From: Parietaria judaica
Lineage: Eukaryota; Streptophyta; Magnoliopsida; Rosales; Urticaceae
NCBI GenBank assembly: GCA_954871525.1
Contig: OX940869.1
Coordinates: 19,000,001-19,064,000 of the forward strand
DNA: 64,000 bases
Reading direction: 5' to 3'
In this document: piece after piece, positions 10,643 through 25,439 of the stretch
How positions within the stretch are numbered: the first letter of the stretch is position 1
Layout: every line of letters begins with the position of its first letter
Notes under the pieces: generated by a model
The model's database searches: none
What the model saw: the letters and a program-made list of their open reading frames with translations, nothing else
Told to the model about the DNA's origin: nothing
Program-made: the position numbers and the translations under genes

Positions 10643-12084
10643 AGGAGAGGTCCAGTAAGTTTTAACACCAAAACTAACCCAATATATAATAATACAACCC
10701 TAATGAAGGTCTAGCAACTCAAAGTTCATGAAGAACGCATCGTATTTGCTCTCGTAAGAAAACAAATTTTAAAACTTTTCGGTAAAAATTTTAACTCGTT
10801 AACGGCTTGATATAGAAAGTAAGAGATAGTGCTTCGCTATTTAGGGATTAAAATAAGTAAATGTGATACAATTACACATTATTAAGCATTTTGAATTTCA
10901 TTTTTTGTTTAAAATATCGTTTAATTATGGTTCATTCGCGTAAAATGGGAAAAAGACTCAGTTTTTTTTTGGAGCACGTATTAATTGTTGAAAACTAGGT
11001 TTTAGGAGAGCTCCAGTAAGTTTTAACACCAAAACTAACCTAATATATAATAATACAACCCTAATGAAGGTCTAGCAACTCAAAGTTCATGAAGAACGCA
11101 TCGTATTTGCGCTCGTAAGAAAACAAATTTTAAAACTTTTCGGTAATAATTTTAACTCGTTAACGGCTTGATATAGAAAGTACGAGATAGTGCTTCGCTA
11201 TTTAGGGATTAAAATAAGTAAATGTGATACAATTACACATTGTTAAGCATATTGAAGTTCATTTTTTGTTTAAAATATCGTTTAATTAGGGTTCTTTCGC
11301 GTAAAATGGGAAAAAGACTCAGTTTTTTTTTGGAACACGTATTAATTGTTGAAAACTGGGTTTTAGGAGAGGTCCAGTAAGTTTTAACACCAAAACTAAC
11401 CCAATATATAATAATACAACCCTAATGAAGGTCTAGCAACTCAAAGTTCATGAAGAACGCATCGTATTTGCTCTCGTAAGAAAACAAATTTTAAAACTTT
11501 TCGGTAATAATTTTAACTCGTTAACGGCTTGATATAGAAAGTAAGAGATAGTGCTTCGCTATTTAGGGATTAAAATAAGTAAATGTGATACAATTACACA
11601 TTATTAAGCATTTTGAATATCATTTTTTGTTTAAAATATCGTTTAATTATGGTTCATTCGCGTAAAATGGGAAAAGACTCAGTTTTTTTTTGGAGCACGT
11701 ATTAATTGTTGAAAACTAGGTTTTAGGAGAGCTCCAGTAAGTTTTAACACCAAAACTAACCTAATATATAATAATACAACCCTAATGAAGGTCTAGCAAC
11801 TCAAAGTTCATGAAGAACGCATCGTATTTGCGCTCGTAAGAAAACAAATTTTAAAACTTTTCGGTAATAATTTTAACTCGTTAACGGCTTGATATAGAAA
11901 GTACGAGATAGTGCTTCGCTATTTAGGGATTAAAATAAGTAAATGTGATACAATTACACATTGTTAAGCATATTGAAGTTCATTTTTTGTTTAAAATATC
12001 GTTTAATTAGGGTTCTTTCGCGAAAAAGGGAAAAAGACTCAGTTTTTTTTTGGAGCACGTATTAATTGTTGAAAACTAGGTTTT
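10643..12084 (-). repeat. A'/A dimer tract
   Basis: Monomers at 10643, 11004, 11365 and 11725 alternate A' ('ggtccag', 'gctctcgtaag', 'gtaagag', 'ttcattcg') with A ('aacctaat', 'gcgctcg', 'ttaagcatattg'). The dimer period is 721-722 bp. This tract extends the alternation of the 7-monomer unit but has its own marker 'catattg' at about 11247 and 11968. Confidence 0.85.
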
Positions 12085-15000
12085 AGGAGAGCTCCAGTAA
12101 GTTTTAACACGAAAACTAACCCAATATATAATAATACAACCCTAATGAAGGTCTAGCAACTCAAAGTTCATGAAGAACGCATCGTATTTGCGCTCGTAAG
12201 AAAACAAATTTTAAAACTTTTCGGTAATAATTTTAACTCGTTAACGGCTTGATATAGAAAGTACGAGATAGTGCTTCGCTATTTACGGATTAAAATAAGT
12301 AAATGTGATACAATTACACATTGTTAAGAATTTTGAAGTTCATTTTTTGTTTAAAATATCGTTTAATTAGGGTTCTTTCGCGTAAAATGGGAAAAAGACT
12401 CAGTTTTTTTTTGGAGCACGTATTAATTGTTGAAAACTAGGTTTTAGGAGAGCTCCAGTAAGTTTTAACACGAAAACTAACCCAATATATAATAATACAA
12501 CCCTAATGAAGGTCTAGCAACTCAAAGTTCATGAAGAACGCATCGTATTTGCTCTCGTCAGAAAACTAATTTTAAAACTTTTCGGTAATGATTTTAACTC
12601 GTTAACGGCTTGATATAGAAAGTACGAGACAGTGCTTCGCTATTTAGGGATTAAAATAAGTATATGTGATACAATTACACATTATTAAGCATTTTGAAGT
12701 TCATTTTTTGTTTAAAATATCGTTTAATTAGGGTTCTTTCGCGTAAAATGGGAAAAAGACTCAGTTTTTTTTTTTGGAACATCTATTAATTGTTGAAAAC
12801 TGGGTTTTAGGAGAGCTCCAGTAAGTTTTAACACAAAAACTAACCCAATATATAATAATACAACCCTAATGAAGGTCTAGCAACTCAAAGTTCATGAAGA
12901 ACGCATCGTATTTGCGCTCGTAAGAAAACAAATTTTAAAACTTTTCGGTAATAATTTTAACTCGTTAACGGCTTGATATAGAAAGTACGAGATAGTGCTT
13001 CGCTATTTAGGGATTAAAATAAGTAAATGTGATACAATTACACATTATTAAGCATTTTGAATTTCATTTTTTGTTTAAAATATCGTTTAATTATGGTTCT
13101 TTCGCGTAAAATGGGAAAAAGACTTAGTTTTTTTTTGGAGCACGTATTAATTGTTGAAAACTAGGTTTTAGGAGAGCTCCAGTAAGTTTTAACACCAAAA
13201 CTAACCCAATATATAATAATACAACCCTAATAAAGGTCTAGCAACTCAAAGTTCATGAAGAACGCATCGTATTTGCGCTCGTAAGAAAACAAATTTTAAA
13301 ACTTTTCGGTAATAATTTTAACTCGTTAACGGCTTGATATAGAAAGTACGAGATAGTGCTTCGCTATTTAGGGATTAAAATAAGTAAATGTGATACAATT
13401 ACACATTGTTAAGCATTTTGAAGTTCATTTTTTGTTTAAAATATCGTTTAATTAGGGTTCTTTCGCGTAAAATGGGAAAAAGACTCAGTTTTATTTTTGA
13501 GCACGTATTAATCGTTGAAAACTAGGTTTTAGGAGAGCTCCAGTAAGTTTTAACACAAAAACTAACCCAATATATAATAATACAACCCTAATGAAGGTCT
13601 AGCAACTCAAAGTTCATGAAGAACGCATCGTATTTGCGCTCGTAAGAAAACAAATTTTAAAACTTTTCGGTAATAATTTTAACTCGTTAACGGCTTGATA
13701 TAGAAAGTACGAGATAGTGCTTCGCTATTTAGGGATTAAAATAAGTAAATGTGATACAATTACACATTGTTAAGAATTTTGAAGTTCATTTTTTGTTTAA
13801 AATATCGTTTAATTAGGGTTCTTTCGCGTAAAATGGGAAAAAGACTCAGTTTTTTTTTGGAGCACGTATTAATTGTTGAAAACTAGGTTTTAGGAGAGCT
13901 CCAGTAAGTTTTAACACGAAAACTAACCCAATATATAATAATACAACCCTAATGAAGGTCTAGCAACTCAAAGTTCATGAAGAACGCATCGTATTTGCTC
14001 TCGTCAGAAAACCAATTTTAAAACTTTTCGGTAATGATTTTAACTCGTTAACGGCTTGATATAGAAAGTACGAGACAGTGCTTCGCTATTTAGGGATTAA
14101 AATAAGTATATGTGATACAATTACACATTATTAAGCATTTTGAAGTTCATTTTTTGTTTAAAATATCGTTTAATTAGGGTTCTTTCGCGTAAAATGGGAA
14201 AAAGACTCAGTTTTTTTTTGGAGCACGTATTAATTGTTGAAAACTAGGTTTTAGGAGAGCTCCAGTAAGTTTTAACACCAAAACTAACCCAATATATAAT
14301 AATACAACCCTAATGAAGGTCTAGCAACTCAAAGTTCATGAAGAATGCATCGTATTTGCTCTCGTCAGAAAACCAATTTTAACACTTTTCGATAATGATT
14401 TTAACTCGTTAACGGCTTGATATAGAAAGTACGAGACAGTGCTTCGCTATTTAGGGATTAAAATAAGTATATGTGATACAATTACACATTATTAAGCATT
14501 TTGAAGTTCATTTTTTGTTTAAAATATCGTTTAATTAGGGTTCTTTCGCGTAAAATGGGAAAAAGACTCAGTTTTTTTTTGGAGCACGTATTAATTGTTG
14601 AAAACTAGGTTTTAGGAGAGCTCCAGTAAGTTTTAACACCAAAACTAACCCAATATATAATAATACAACCCTAATGAAGGTCTAGCAACTCAAAGTTCAT
14701 GAAGAATGCATCGTATTTGCTCTCGTCAGAAAACCAATTTTAACACTTTTCGGTAATGATTTTAACTCGTTAACGGCTTGATATAGAAAGTACGAGACAG
14801 TGCTTCGCTATTTAGGGATTAAAATAAGTATATGTGATACAATTACACATTATTAAGCATTTTGAAGTTCATTTTTTGTTTAAAATATCGTTTAATTAGG
14901 GTTCTTTCGCGTAAAATGGGAAAAAGACTCAGTTTTTTTTTGGAACATGTATTAATTGTTGAAAACTGGGTTTTAGGAGAGCTCCAGTAAGTTTTAACAC

Positions 15001-17496
15001 CAAAACTAACCCAATATATAATAATACAACCCTAATGAAGGTCTAGCAACTCAAAGTTCATGAAGAACGCATCGTATTTGCGCTCGTAAGAAAACAAATT
15101 TTAGAACTTTTCGGTAATAATTTTAACTCGTTAACGGCTTGATATAGAAAGTACGAGTTAGTGCTTCGCTATTTAGGGATTAAAATAAGTAAATGTGATA
15201 CAATTACACATTGTTAAGCATTTTGAAGTTCATTTTTTGTTTAAAATATCGTTTAATTATGGTTGTTTCGCGTAAAATGGGAAAAAGACTCAGTTTTTTT
15301 TTGGAGCACGTAAAATTGTTGAAAACTAGGTTTTAGGAGTGCTCCAGTAAGTTTTAACACCAAAACTAACCCAATATATAATAATACAACCCTAATGAAG
15401 GTCTAGCAACTCAAAGTTCATGAAGAACGCATCGTATTTGCGATCCTAAGAAAACAAATTTTAAAACTTTTCGGTAATAATTTTAACTCGTTAACGGCTT
15501 GATATAGAAAGTACGAGTTAGTGCTTCGCTATTTAGGGATTAAAATAAGTAAATGTGATACAATTACACATTGTTAAGCATTTTGAAGTTCATTTTTTGT
15601 TTAAAATATCGTTTAATTAGGGTTCTTTCGCGTAAAATGGGAAAAAGACTCAGTTTTTTTTTGGAGCACGTATTAATTGTTGAAAACTAGGTTTTAGGAG
15701 AGCTCCAGTAAGTTTTAACACGAAAACTAACCCAATATATAATAATACAACCCTAATGAAGGTCTAGCAACTAAAAGTTCATGAAGAACGCATCGTATTT
15801 GCTCTCGTCAGAAAACAAATTTTAAAACTTTTCGGTAATGATTTTAACTCGTTAACGGCTTGATATAGAAAGTACGAGACAGTGCTTCGCTATTTAGGGA
15901 TTAAATCAAGTATATGTGATACAATTACACATTATTAAGCATTTTGAAGTTCATTTTTTGTTTAAAATATGGTTTAATTAGGGTTCTTTCGCGTAAAATG
16001 GGAAAAAGACTCATTTTTTTTTTGAACATCTATTAATTGTTGAAAACTGGGTTTTAGGAGAGCTCCAGTAAGTTTTAACACCAAAACTAACCCAATATAT
16101 AATAATACAACCCTAATGAAGGTCTAGCAACTCAAAGTTCATGAAGAACGCATCGTATTTGCTCTCGTAAGAAAACAAATTTTAAAACTTTTCGGTAATA
16201 ATTTTAACTCGTTAACGGCTTGATATAGAAAGTAAGAGATAGTGCTTCGCTATTTAGGGATTAAAATAAGTAAATGTGATACAATTACACATTATTAAGC
16301 ATTTTTAATTTCATTTTTTGTTTAAAATATCGTTTAATTATGGTTCATTCGCGTAAAATGGGAAAAGACTCAGTTTTTTTTTGGAGCACGTATTAATTGT
16401 TGAAAACTAGGTTTTAGGAGAGCTCCAGTAAGTTTTAACACCAAAACTAACCCAATATATAATAATACAACCCTAATAAAGGTCTAGCAACTCAAAGTTC
16501 ATGAAGAACGCATCGTATTTGCGCTCGTAAGAAAACAAATTTTAAAACTTTTCGGTAATAATTTTAACTCGTTAACGGCTTGATATAGAAAATACGAGAT
16601 AGTGCTTCGCTATTTAGGGATTAAAATAAGTAAATGTGATACAATTACACATTTTTAAGCATTTTGAAGTTCATTTTTTGTTTAAAATATCGTTTAATTA
16701 GGGTTCTTTCGCGTAAAATGGGAAAAAGACTCAGTTTTTTTTTTGAGCACGTATTAATTGTTGAAAACTAGGTTTTAGGAGAGCTCCAGTAAGTTTTAAC
16801 ACCAAAACTAACCCAATATATAATAATACAACCCTAATGAAGGTCTAGCAACTCAAAGTTCATGAAGAACGCATCGTATTTGCGCTCGTAAGAAAACAAA
16901 TTTTAAAACTTTTCGGTAATAATTTTAACTCGTTAACGGCTTGATATAGAAAGTACGAGATAGTGCTTCGCTATTTAGGGATTAAAATAAGTAAATGTGA
17001 TACAATTACACATTGTTAAGCATTTTGAAGTTTATTTTTTGTTTAAAATATCGTTTAATTAGGGTTATTTCGCGTAAAATGGGAAAAAGACTCAGTTTTT
17101 TTAGAGCACGTATTAATTGTTGAAAACTAGGTTTTAGGAGAGCTCCAGTAAGTTTTAACACCAAAACTAACCCAATATATAATAATACAACCCTAATGAA
17201 GGTCTAGCAACTCAAAGTTCATGAAGAATGCATCGTATTTGCTCTCGTCAGAAAACCAATTTTAACACTTTTCGGTAATGATTTTAACTCGTTAACGGCT
17301 TGATATAGAAAGTACGAGACAGTGCTTCGCTATTTAGGGATTAAAATAAGTATATGTGATACAATTACACATTATTAAGCATTTTGAAGTTCATTTTTTG
17401 TTTAAAATATCGTTTAATTAGGGTTCTTTCGCGTAAAATGGGAAAAAGACTCAGTTTTTTTTTAGATCATGTATTAATTGTTGAAAACTGGGTTTT
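12085..17496 (-). repeat. Region 4: diffuse monomers, no clean higher-order unit
   Basis: Fifteen monomers start at 12085, 12446, 12809, 13170, 13531, 13892, 14253, 14614, 14975, 15335, 15696, 16056, 16416, 16777 and 17136. They carry many private changes: 'gcgatccta' at about 15440, 'gtgctcc' at 15339, 'gtaaaattg' at 15310, 'gttttatttttg' at 13490. B-like copies at 12446, 13892 and 15696 have the mixed marker 'aattttaaaac', so A and B segments have been exchanged. Only loose repetition is visible (12085/12446 resemble 13531/13892; 13170 resembles 16416). The lack of a recent shared unit suggests an older part of the array. Confidence 0.8.
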
Positions 17497-20400
17497 AGGA
17501 GAGCTCCAGTAAGTTTTAACACCAAAACTAACCCAATATATAATAATACAACCCTAATGAAGGTCTAGCAACTCAAAGTTCATGAAGAACGCATCGTATT
17601 TGCTCTCGTCAGAAAACCAATTTTAACACTTTTCGGTAATGATTTTAACTCGTTAACGGCTTGATATAGAAAGTACGAGACAGTGCTTCGCTATTTAAGG
17701 ATTAAAATAAGTATATGTGCTACAATTACACATTATTAAGCATTTTGAAGTTCATTTTTTGTTTAAAATATCGTTTAATTAGGGTTCTTTCGCGTAAAAT
17801 GGGAAAAAGACTCAGTTTTTTTTTTGGAACATGTATTAATTGTTGAAAACTGGGTTTTAGGAGAGCTCCAGTAAGTTTTAACACCAAAACTAACCCAATA
17901 TATAATAATACAACCCAAATGAAGGTCTAGCAAGTCAAAGTTCATGAAGAACGCATCGTATTTGCGCTCGTAAGAAAACAAATTTTAAAACTTTTCGGTA
18001 ATAATTTTAACTCGTTAACGGCTTGATATAGAAAGTACGAGATAGTGCTTCGCTATTTAGGGATTAAAATAAGTAAATGTGATACAATTACACATTATTA
18101 AGCATTTTGAATTTCATTTTTTGTTTAAAATATCGTTTAATTATGGTTCTTTCGCGTAAAATGGGAAAAAGACTTAGTTTTTTTTTTGTAGCACGTATTA
18201 ATTGTTGAAAACTAGGTGTTAGGAGAGCTCCAGAAAGTTTTAACACCAAAAATAACCCAATATATAATAATACAACCCTAATGAAGGTCTAGCAACTCAA
18301 AGTTCATGAAGAACGCATCGTATTTGCTCTCGTTAGAAAACCAATTTTAACACTTTTCGGTAATGATTTTAACTCGTTAACGGATTGATATAGAAAGTAC
18401 GAGACAGTGCTTCGCTATTTAGGGATTAAAATAAGTATATGTGATACAATTACACATTATTAAGCATTTTGAAGTTCATTTTTTGTTTAAAATATCGTTT
18501 AATTAGGGTTCTTTCGCGTAAAATGGGAAAAAGACTGAGTTTTTTTTTGGAACATGTATTAATTGTTGAAAACTGGGTTTTAGGAGAGCTCCAGTAAGTT
18601 TTAACACCAAAACTAACCCAATATATAATAATACAACCCTAATGAAGGTCTAGCAACTCAAAGTTCATGAAGAACGCATCGTATTTGCGCTCGTAAGAAA
18701 ACAAATTTTAGAACTTTTCGGTAATAATTTTAACTCGTTAACGGCTTGATATAGAAAGTACGAGATAGTGCTTCGCAATTTAGGGATTAAAATAAGTAAA
18801 TGTGATACATTTACACATTATTAAGCATTTTGAATTTCATTTTTTGTTTAAAATATCGTTTAATTATGGTTGTTTCGCGTAAAATGGGAAAAAGACTCAG
18901 TTTTTTTTTGGAGCACGTATTAATTGTTGAAAACTAGGTTTTAGGAGAGCTCCAGTAAGTTTTAACACAAAAACTAACCCAATATATAATAATACAACCC
19001 TAATGAAGGTCTAGCAACTAAAAGTTCATGAAGAACGCATCGTATTTGCTCTCGTCAGAAAACAAATTTTAAAACTTTCCGGTAATGATTTTAACTCGTT
19101 AACGGCTTGATATAGAAAGTACGAGACAGTGCTTCGCTATTTAGGGATTAAAACAAGTATATGTGATACAATTACACATTATTAAGCATTTTGAAGTTCA
19201 TTTTTTGTTTAAAATATTGTTTAATTAGGGTTCTTTCGCGTAAAATGGGAAAAAGACTTAGTTTTTTTTTGGAACATCTATTAATTGTTGACAACTGGGT
19301 TTTAGGAGAGCTCCAGTAAGTTTTAACACCAAAACTAACCCAATATATAATAATACAACCCTAATGAAGGTCTAGCAACTCAAAGTTCATGAAGAACGCA
19401 TCGTATTTGCGCTCGTAAGAAAACAAATTTTAAAACTTTTCGGTAATAATTTTAACTCGTTAACGGCTTGATATAGAAAGTACGAGATAGTGCTTCGCTA
19501 TTTAGGGATTAAAATAAGTAAATGTGATACAATTACACATTATTAAGCATTTTTAATTTCATTTTTTGTTTAAAAGATCGTTTAATTATGGTTCTTTCGC
19601 GTAAAATGGGAAAAAGACTCAGTTTTTTTTTTGTAGCACGTATTAATTGTTGAAAACTAGGTGTTAGGAGAGCTCCAGAAAGTTTTAACACCAAAACTAA
19701 CCCAATATATAATAATACAACCCTAATGAAGGTCTAGCAACTCAAAGTTCATGAAGAACGCATCGTATTTGCTCTCGTCAGAAAACCAATTTTAACACTT
19801 TTCGGTAATGATTTTAACTCGTTAACGGCTTGATATAGAAAGTACGAGACAGTGCTTCGCTATTTAGGGATTAAAATAAGTATATGTGATACAATTACAC
19901 ATTATTAAGCATTTTGAAGTTCATTTTTTGTTTAAAATATCGTTTAATTAGGGTTCTTTCGCGTAAAATGGGAAAAAGACTCAGTTTTTTTAGAGCACGT
20001 ATTAATTGTTGAAAACTAGGTTTTAGGAGAGCTCCAGTAAGTTTTAACACCAAAACTAACCCAATATATAATAATACAACCCTAATGAAGGTCTAGCAAC
20101 TCAAAGTTCATGAAGAATGCATCGTATTTGCTCTCGTCAGAAAACCAATTTTAACACTTTTCGGTAATGATTTTAACTCGTTAACGGCTTGATATAGAAA
20201 GTACGAGACAGTGCTTCGCTATTTAGGGATTAAAATAAGTATATGTGATACAATTACACATTATTAAGCATTTTGAAGTTCATTTTTTGTTTAAAATATC
20301 GTTTAATTAGGGTTCTTTCGCGTAAAATGGGAAAAAGACTCAGTTTTTTTTTAGAACATGTATTAATTGTTGAAAACTGGGTTTTATGAGAGCTCCAGTA

Positions 20401-23400
20401 AGTTTTAACACCAAAACTAACCCAATATATAATAATACAACCCTAATGAAGGTCTAGCAACTCAAAGTTCATGAAGAACGCATCGTATTTGCTCTCGTCA
20501 GAAAACCAATTTTAACACTTTTCGGTAATAATTTTAACTCGTTAACGGCTTGATATAGAAAGTACGAGACAGTGCTTCGCTATTTAGGGATTAAAATAAG
20601 TATATGTGATACAATTACACATTATTAAGCATTTTGAAGTTCATTTTTTGTTTAAAATATCGTTTAATTAGGGTTCTTTCGCGTAAAATGGGAAAAAGAC
20701 TCAGTTTTTTTTTAGAACATGTATTAATTGTTGAAAACTGGGTTTTAGGAGAGCTCCAGTAAGTTTTAACACCAAAACTAACCCAATATATAATAATACA
20801 ACCCTAATGAAGGTCTAGCAACTCAAAGTTCATGAAGAACGCATCGTATTTGCTCTCGTCAGAAAACCAATTTTAACACTTTTCGGTAATGATTTTAACT
20901 CGTTAACGGCTTGATATAGAAAGTACGAGACAGTGCTTCGCTATTTAAGGATTAAAATAAGTATATGTGCTACAATTACACATTATTAAGCATTTTGAAG
21001 TTCATTTTTTGTTTAAAATATCGTTTAATTAGGGTTCTTTCGCGTAAAATGGGAAAAAGACTCAGTTTTTTTTTTGGAACATGTATTAATTGTTGAAAAC
21101 TGGGTTTTAGGAGAGCTCCAGTAAGTTTTAACACCAAAACTAACCCAATATATAATAATACAACCCAAATGAAGGTCTAGCAAGTCAAAGTTCATGAAGA
21201 ACGCATCGTATTTGCGCTCGTAAGAAAACAAATTTTAAAACTTTTCGGTAATAATTTTAACTCGTTAACGGCTTGATATAGAAAGTACGAGATAGTGCTT
21301 CGCTATTTAGGGATTAAAATAAGTAAATGTGATACAATTACACATTATTAAGCATTTTGAATTTCATTTTTTGTTTAAAATATCGTTTAATTATGGTTCT
21401 TTCGCGTAAAATGGGAAAAAGACTTAGTTTTTTTTTTGTAGCACGTATTAATTGTTGAAAACTAGGTGTTAGGAGAGCTCCAGAAAGTTTTAACACCAAA
21501 AATAACCCAATATATAATAATACAACCCTAATGAAGGTCTAGCAACTCAAAGTTCATGAAGAACGCATCGTATTTGCTCTCGTTAGAAAACCAATTTTAA
21601 CACTTTTCGGTAATGATTTTAACTCGTTAACGGATTGATATAGAAAGTACGAGACAGTGCTTCGCTATTTAGGGATTAAAATAAGTATATGTGATACAAT
21701 TACACATTATTAAGCATTTTGAAGTTCATTTTTTGTTTAAAATATCGTTTAATTAGGGTTCTTTCGCGTAAAATGGGAAAAAGACTGAGTTTTTTTTTGG
21801 AACATGTATTAATTGTTGAAAACTGGGTTTTAGGAGAGCTCCAGTAAGTTTTAACACCAAAACTAACCCAATATATAATAATACAACCCTAATGAAGGTC
21901 TAGCAACTCAAAGTTCATGAAGAACGCATCGTATTTGCGCTCGTAAGAAAACAAATTTTAGAACTTTTCGGTAATAATTTAAACTCGTTAACGGCTTGAT
22001 ATAGAAAGTACGAGATAGTGCTTCGCAATTTAGGGATTAAAATAAGTAAATGTGATACATTTACACATTATTAAGCATTTTGAATTTCATTTTTTGTTTA
22101 AAATATCGTTTAATTATGGTTGTTTCGCGTAAAATGGGAAAAAGACTCAGTTTTTTTTGGAGCACGTATTAATTGTTGAAAACTAGGTTTTAGGAGAGCT
22201 CCAGTAAGTTTTAACACAAAAACTAACCCAATATATAATAATACAACCCTAATGAAGGTCTAGCAACTAAAATTTCATGAAGAACGCATCGTATTTGCTC
22301 TCGTCAGAAAACAAATTTTAAAACTTTCCGGTAATGATTTTAACTCGTTAACGGCTTGATATAGAAAGTACGAGACAGTGCTTCGCTATTTAGGGATTAA
22401 AACAAGTATATGTGATACAATTACACATTATTAAGCATTTTGAAGTTCATTTTTTGTTTAAAATATTGTTTAATTAGGGTTCTTTCGCGTAAAATGGGAA
22501 AAAGACTTAGTTTTTTTTTGGAACATCTATTAATTGTTGACAACTGGGTTTTAGGAGAGCTCCAGTAAGTTTTAACACCAAAACTAACCCAATATATAAT
22601 AATACAACCCTAATGAAGGTCTAGCAACTCAAAGTTCATGAAGAACGCATCGTATTTGCGCTCGTAAGAAAACAAATTTTAAAACTTTTCGGTAATAATT
22701 TTAACTCGTTAACGGCTTGATATAGAAAGTACGAGATAGTGCTTCGCTATTTAGGGATTAAAATAAGTAAATGTGATACAATTACACATTATTAAGCATT
22801 TTGAATTTCATTTTTTGTTTAAAATATCGTTTAATTATGGTTCTTTCGCGTAAAATGGGAAAAAGACTTAGTTTTTTTTTTGTAGCACGTATTAATTGTT
22901 GAAAACTAGGTGTTAGGAGAGCTCCAGAAAGTTTTAACACCAAAAATAACCCAATATATAATAATACAACCCTAATGAAGGTCTAGCAACTCAAAGTTCA
23001 TGAAGAACGCATCGTATTTGCTCTCGTTAGAAAACCAATTTTAACACTTTTCGGTAATGATTTTAACTCGTTAACGGATTGATATAGAAAGTACGAGACA
23101 GTGCTTCGCTATTTAGGGATTAAAATAAGTATATGTGATACAATTACACATTATTAAGCATTTTGAAGTTCATTTTTTGTTTAAAATATCGTTTAATTAG
23201 GGTTCTTTCGCGTAAAATGGGAAAAAGACTGAGTTTTTTTTTGGAACATGTATTAATTGTTGAAAACTGGGTTTTAGGAGAGCTCCAGTAAGTTTTAACA
23301 CCAAAACTAACCCAATATATAATAATACAACCCTAATGAAGGTCTAGCAACTCAAAGTTCATGAAGAACGCATCGTATTTGCGCTCGTAAGAAAACAAAT

Positions 23401-25439
23401 TTTAAAACTTTTCGGTAATAATTTAAACTCGTTAACGGCTTGATATAGAAAGTACGAGATAGTGCTTCGCAATTTAGGGATTAAAATAAGTAAATGTGAT
23501 ACATTTACACATTATTAAGCATTTTGAATTTCATTTTTTGTTTAAAATATCGTTTAATTATGGTTGTTTCGCGTAAAATGGGAAAAAGACTCAGTTTTTT
23601 TTGGAGCACGTATTAATTGTTGAAAACTAGGTTTTAGGAGAGCTCCAGTAAGTTTTAACACAAAAACTAACCCAATATATAATAATACAACCCTAATGAA
23701 GGTCTAGCAACTAAAAGTTCATGAAGAACGCATCGTATTTGCTCTCGTCAGAAAACAAATTTTAAAACTTTCCGGTAATGATTTTAACTCGTTAACGGCT
23801 TGATATAGAAAGTACGAGACAGTGCTTCGCTATTTAGGGATTAAAACAAGTATATGTGATACAATTACACATTATTAAGCATTTTGAAGTTCATTTTTTG
23901 TTTAAAATATTGTTTAATTAGGGTTCTTTCGCGTAAAATGGGAAAAAGACTTAGTTTTTTTTTGGAACATCTATTAATTGTTGACAACTGGGTTTTAGGA
24001 GAGCTCCAGTAAGTTTTAACACCAAAACTAACCCAATATATAATAATACAACCCTAATGAAGGTCTAGCAACTCAAAGTTCATGAAGAACGCATCGTATT
24101 TGCGCTCGTAAGAAAACAAATTTTAAAACTTTTCGGTAATAATTTTAACTCGTTAACGGCTTGATATAGAAAGTACGAGATAGTGCTTCGCTATTTAGGG
24201 ATTAAAATAAGTAAATGTGATACAATTACACATTATTAAGCATTTTTAATTTCATTTTTTGTTTAAAAGATCGTTTAATTATGGTTCTTTCGCGTAAAAT
24301 GGGAAAAAGACTCAGTTTTTTTTTTGTAGCACGTATTAATTGTTGAAAACTAGGTGTTAGGAGAGCTCCAGAAAGTTTTAACACCAAAACTAACCCAATA
24401 TATAATAATACAACCCTAATGAAGGTCTAGCAACTCAAAGTTCATGAAGAACGCATCGTATTTGCTCTCGTCAGAAAACCAATTTTAACACTTTTCGGTA
24501 ATGATTTTAACTCGTTAACGGCTTGATATAGAAAGTACGAGACAGTGCTTCGCTATTTAAGGATTAAAATAAGTATATGTGATACAATTACACATTATTA
24601 AGCATTTTGAAGTTCATTTTTTGTTTAAAATATCGTTTAATTAGGGTTCTTTCGCGTAAAATGGGAAAAAGACTCAGTTTTTTTAGAGCACGTATTAATT
24701 GTTGAAAACTAGGTTTTAGGAGAGCTCCAGTAAGTTTTAACACCAAAACTAACCCAATATATAATAATACAACCCTAATGAAGGTCTAGCAACTCCAAGT
24801 TCATGAAGAATGCATCGTATTTGCTCTCGTCAGAAAACCAATTTTAACACTTTTCGGTAATGATTTTAACTCGTTAACGGCTTGATATAGAAAGTACGAG
24901 ACAGTGCTTCGCTATTTAGGGATTAAAATAAGTATATGTGATACAATTACACATTATTAAGCATTTTGAAGTTCATTTTTTGTTTAAAATATCGTTTAAT
25001 TAGGGTTCTTTCGCGTAAAATGGGAAAAAGACTCAGTTTTTTTTTAGAACATGTATTAATTGTTGAAAACTGGGTTTTATGAGAGCTCCAGTAAGTTTTA
25101 ACACCAAAACTAACCCAATATATAATAATACAACCCTAATGAAGGTCTAGCAACTCAAAGTTCATGAAGAACGCATCGTATTTGCTCTCGTCAGAAAACC
25201 AATTTTAACACTTTTCGGTAATAATTTTAACTCGTTAACGGCTTGATATAGAAAGTACGAGACAGTGCTTCGCTATTTAGGGATTAAAATAAGTATATGT
25301 GATACAATTACACATTATTAAGCATTTTGAAGTTCATTTTTTGTTTAAAATATCGTTTAATTATGGTTCTTTCGCGTAAAATGGGAAAAAGACTCAGTTT
25401 TTTTTTAGAACATGTATTAATTGTTGAAAACTGGGTTTT
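17497..25439 (-). repeat. Region 5: nested 9-, 4- and 13-monomer duplications
   Basis: Monomers starting 17497, 17859, 18221, 18582 and 18943 recur at 20747, 21109, 21471, 21832 and 22192, offset by 3250 or 3249 bp (nine monomers), with linked markers 'gtgctac', 'gcaagtc', 'cgttag/cggattg', 'gatacattt' and 'aaacaag'. The four-monomer block 21471-22914 is then copied as 22915-24358 (1444 bp each). Monomers at 19304, 19666, 20025 and 20386 reappear at 23997, 24359, 24718 and 25079 (about 4693 bp, thirteen monomers). The 4-monomer copy explains why the offset grows from nine to thirteen, so its order is readable: the nine-monomer event came first. Confidence 0.88.

Noticed and set aside
14360..14530. 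Helically phased A/T tracts giving intrinsic DNA curvature
   Set aside because: A/T tracts are plentiful, but their centres are about 7-13 bp apart and irregular. Phasing could not be supported by eye; a curvature calculation would be needed.
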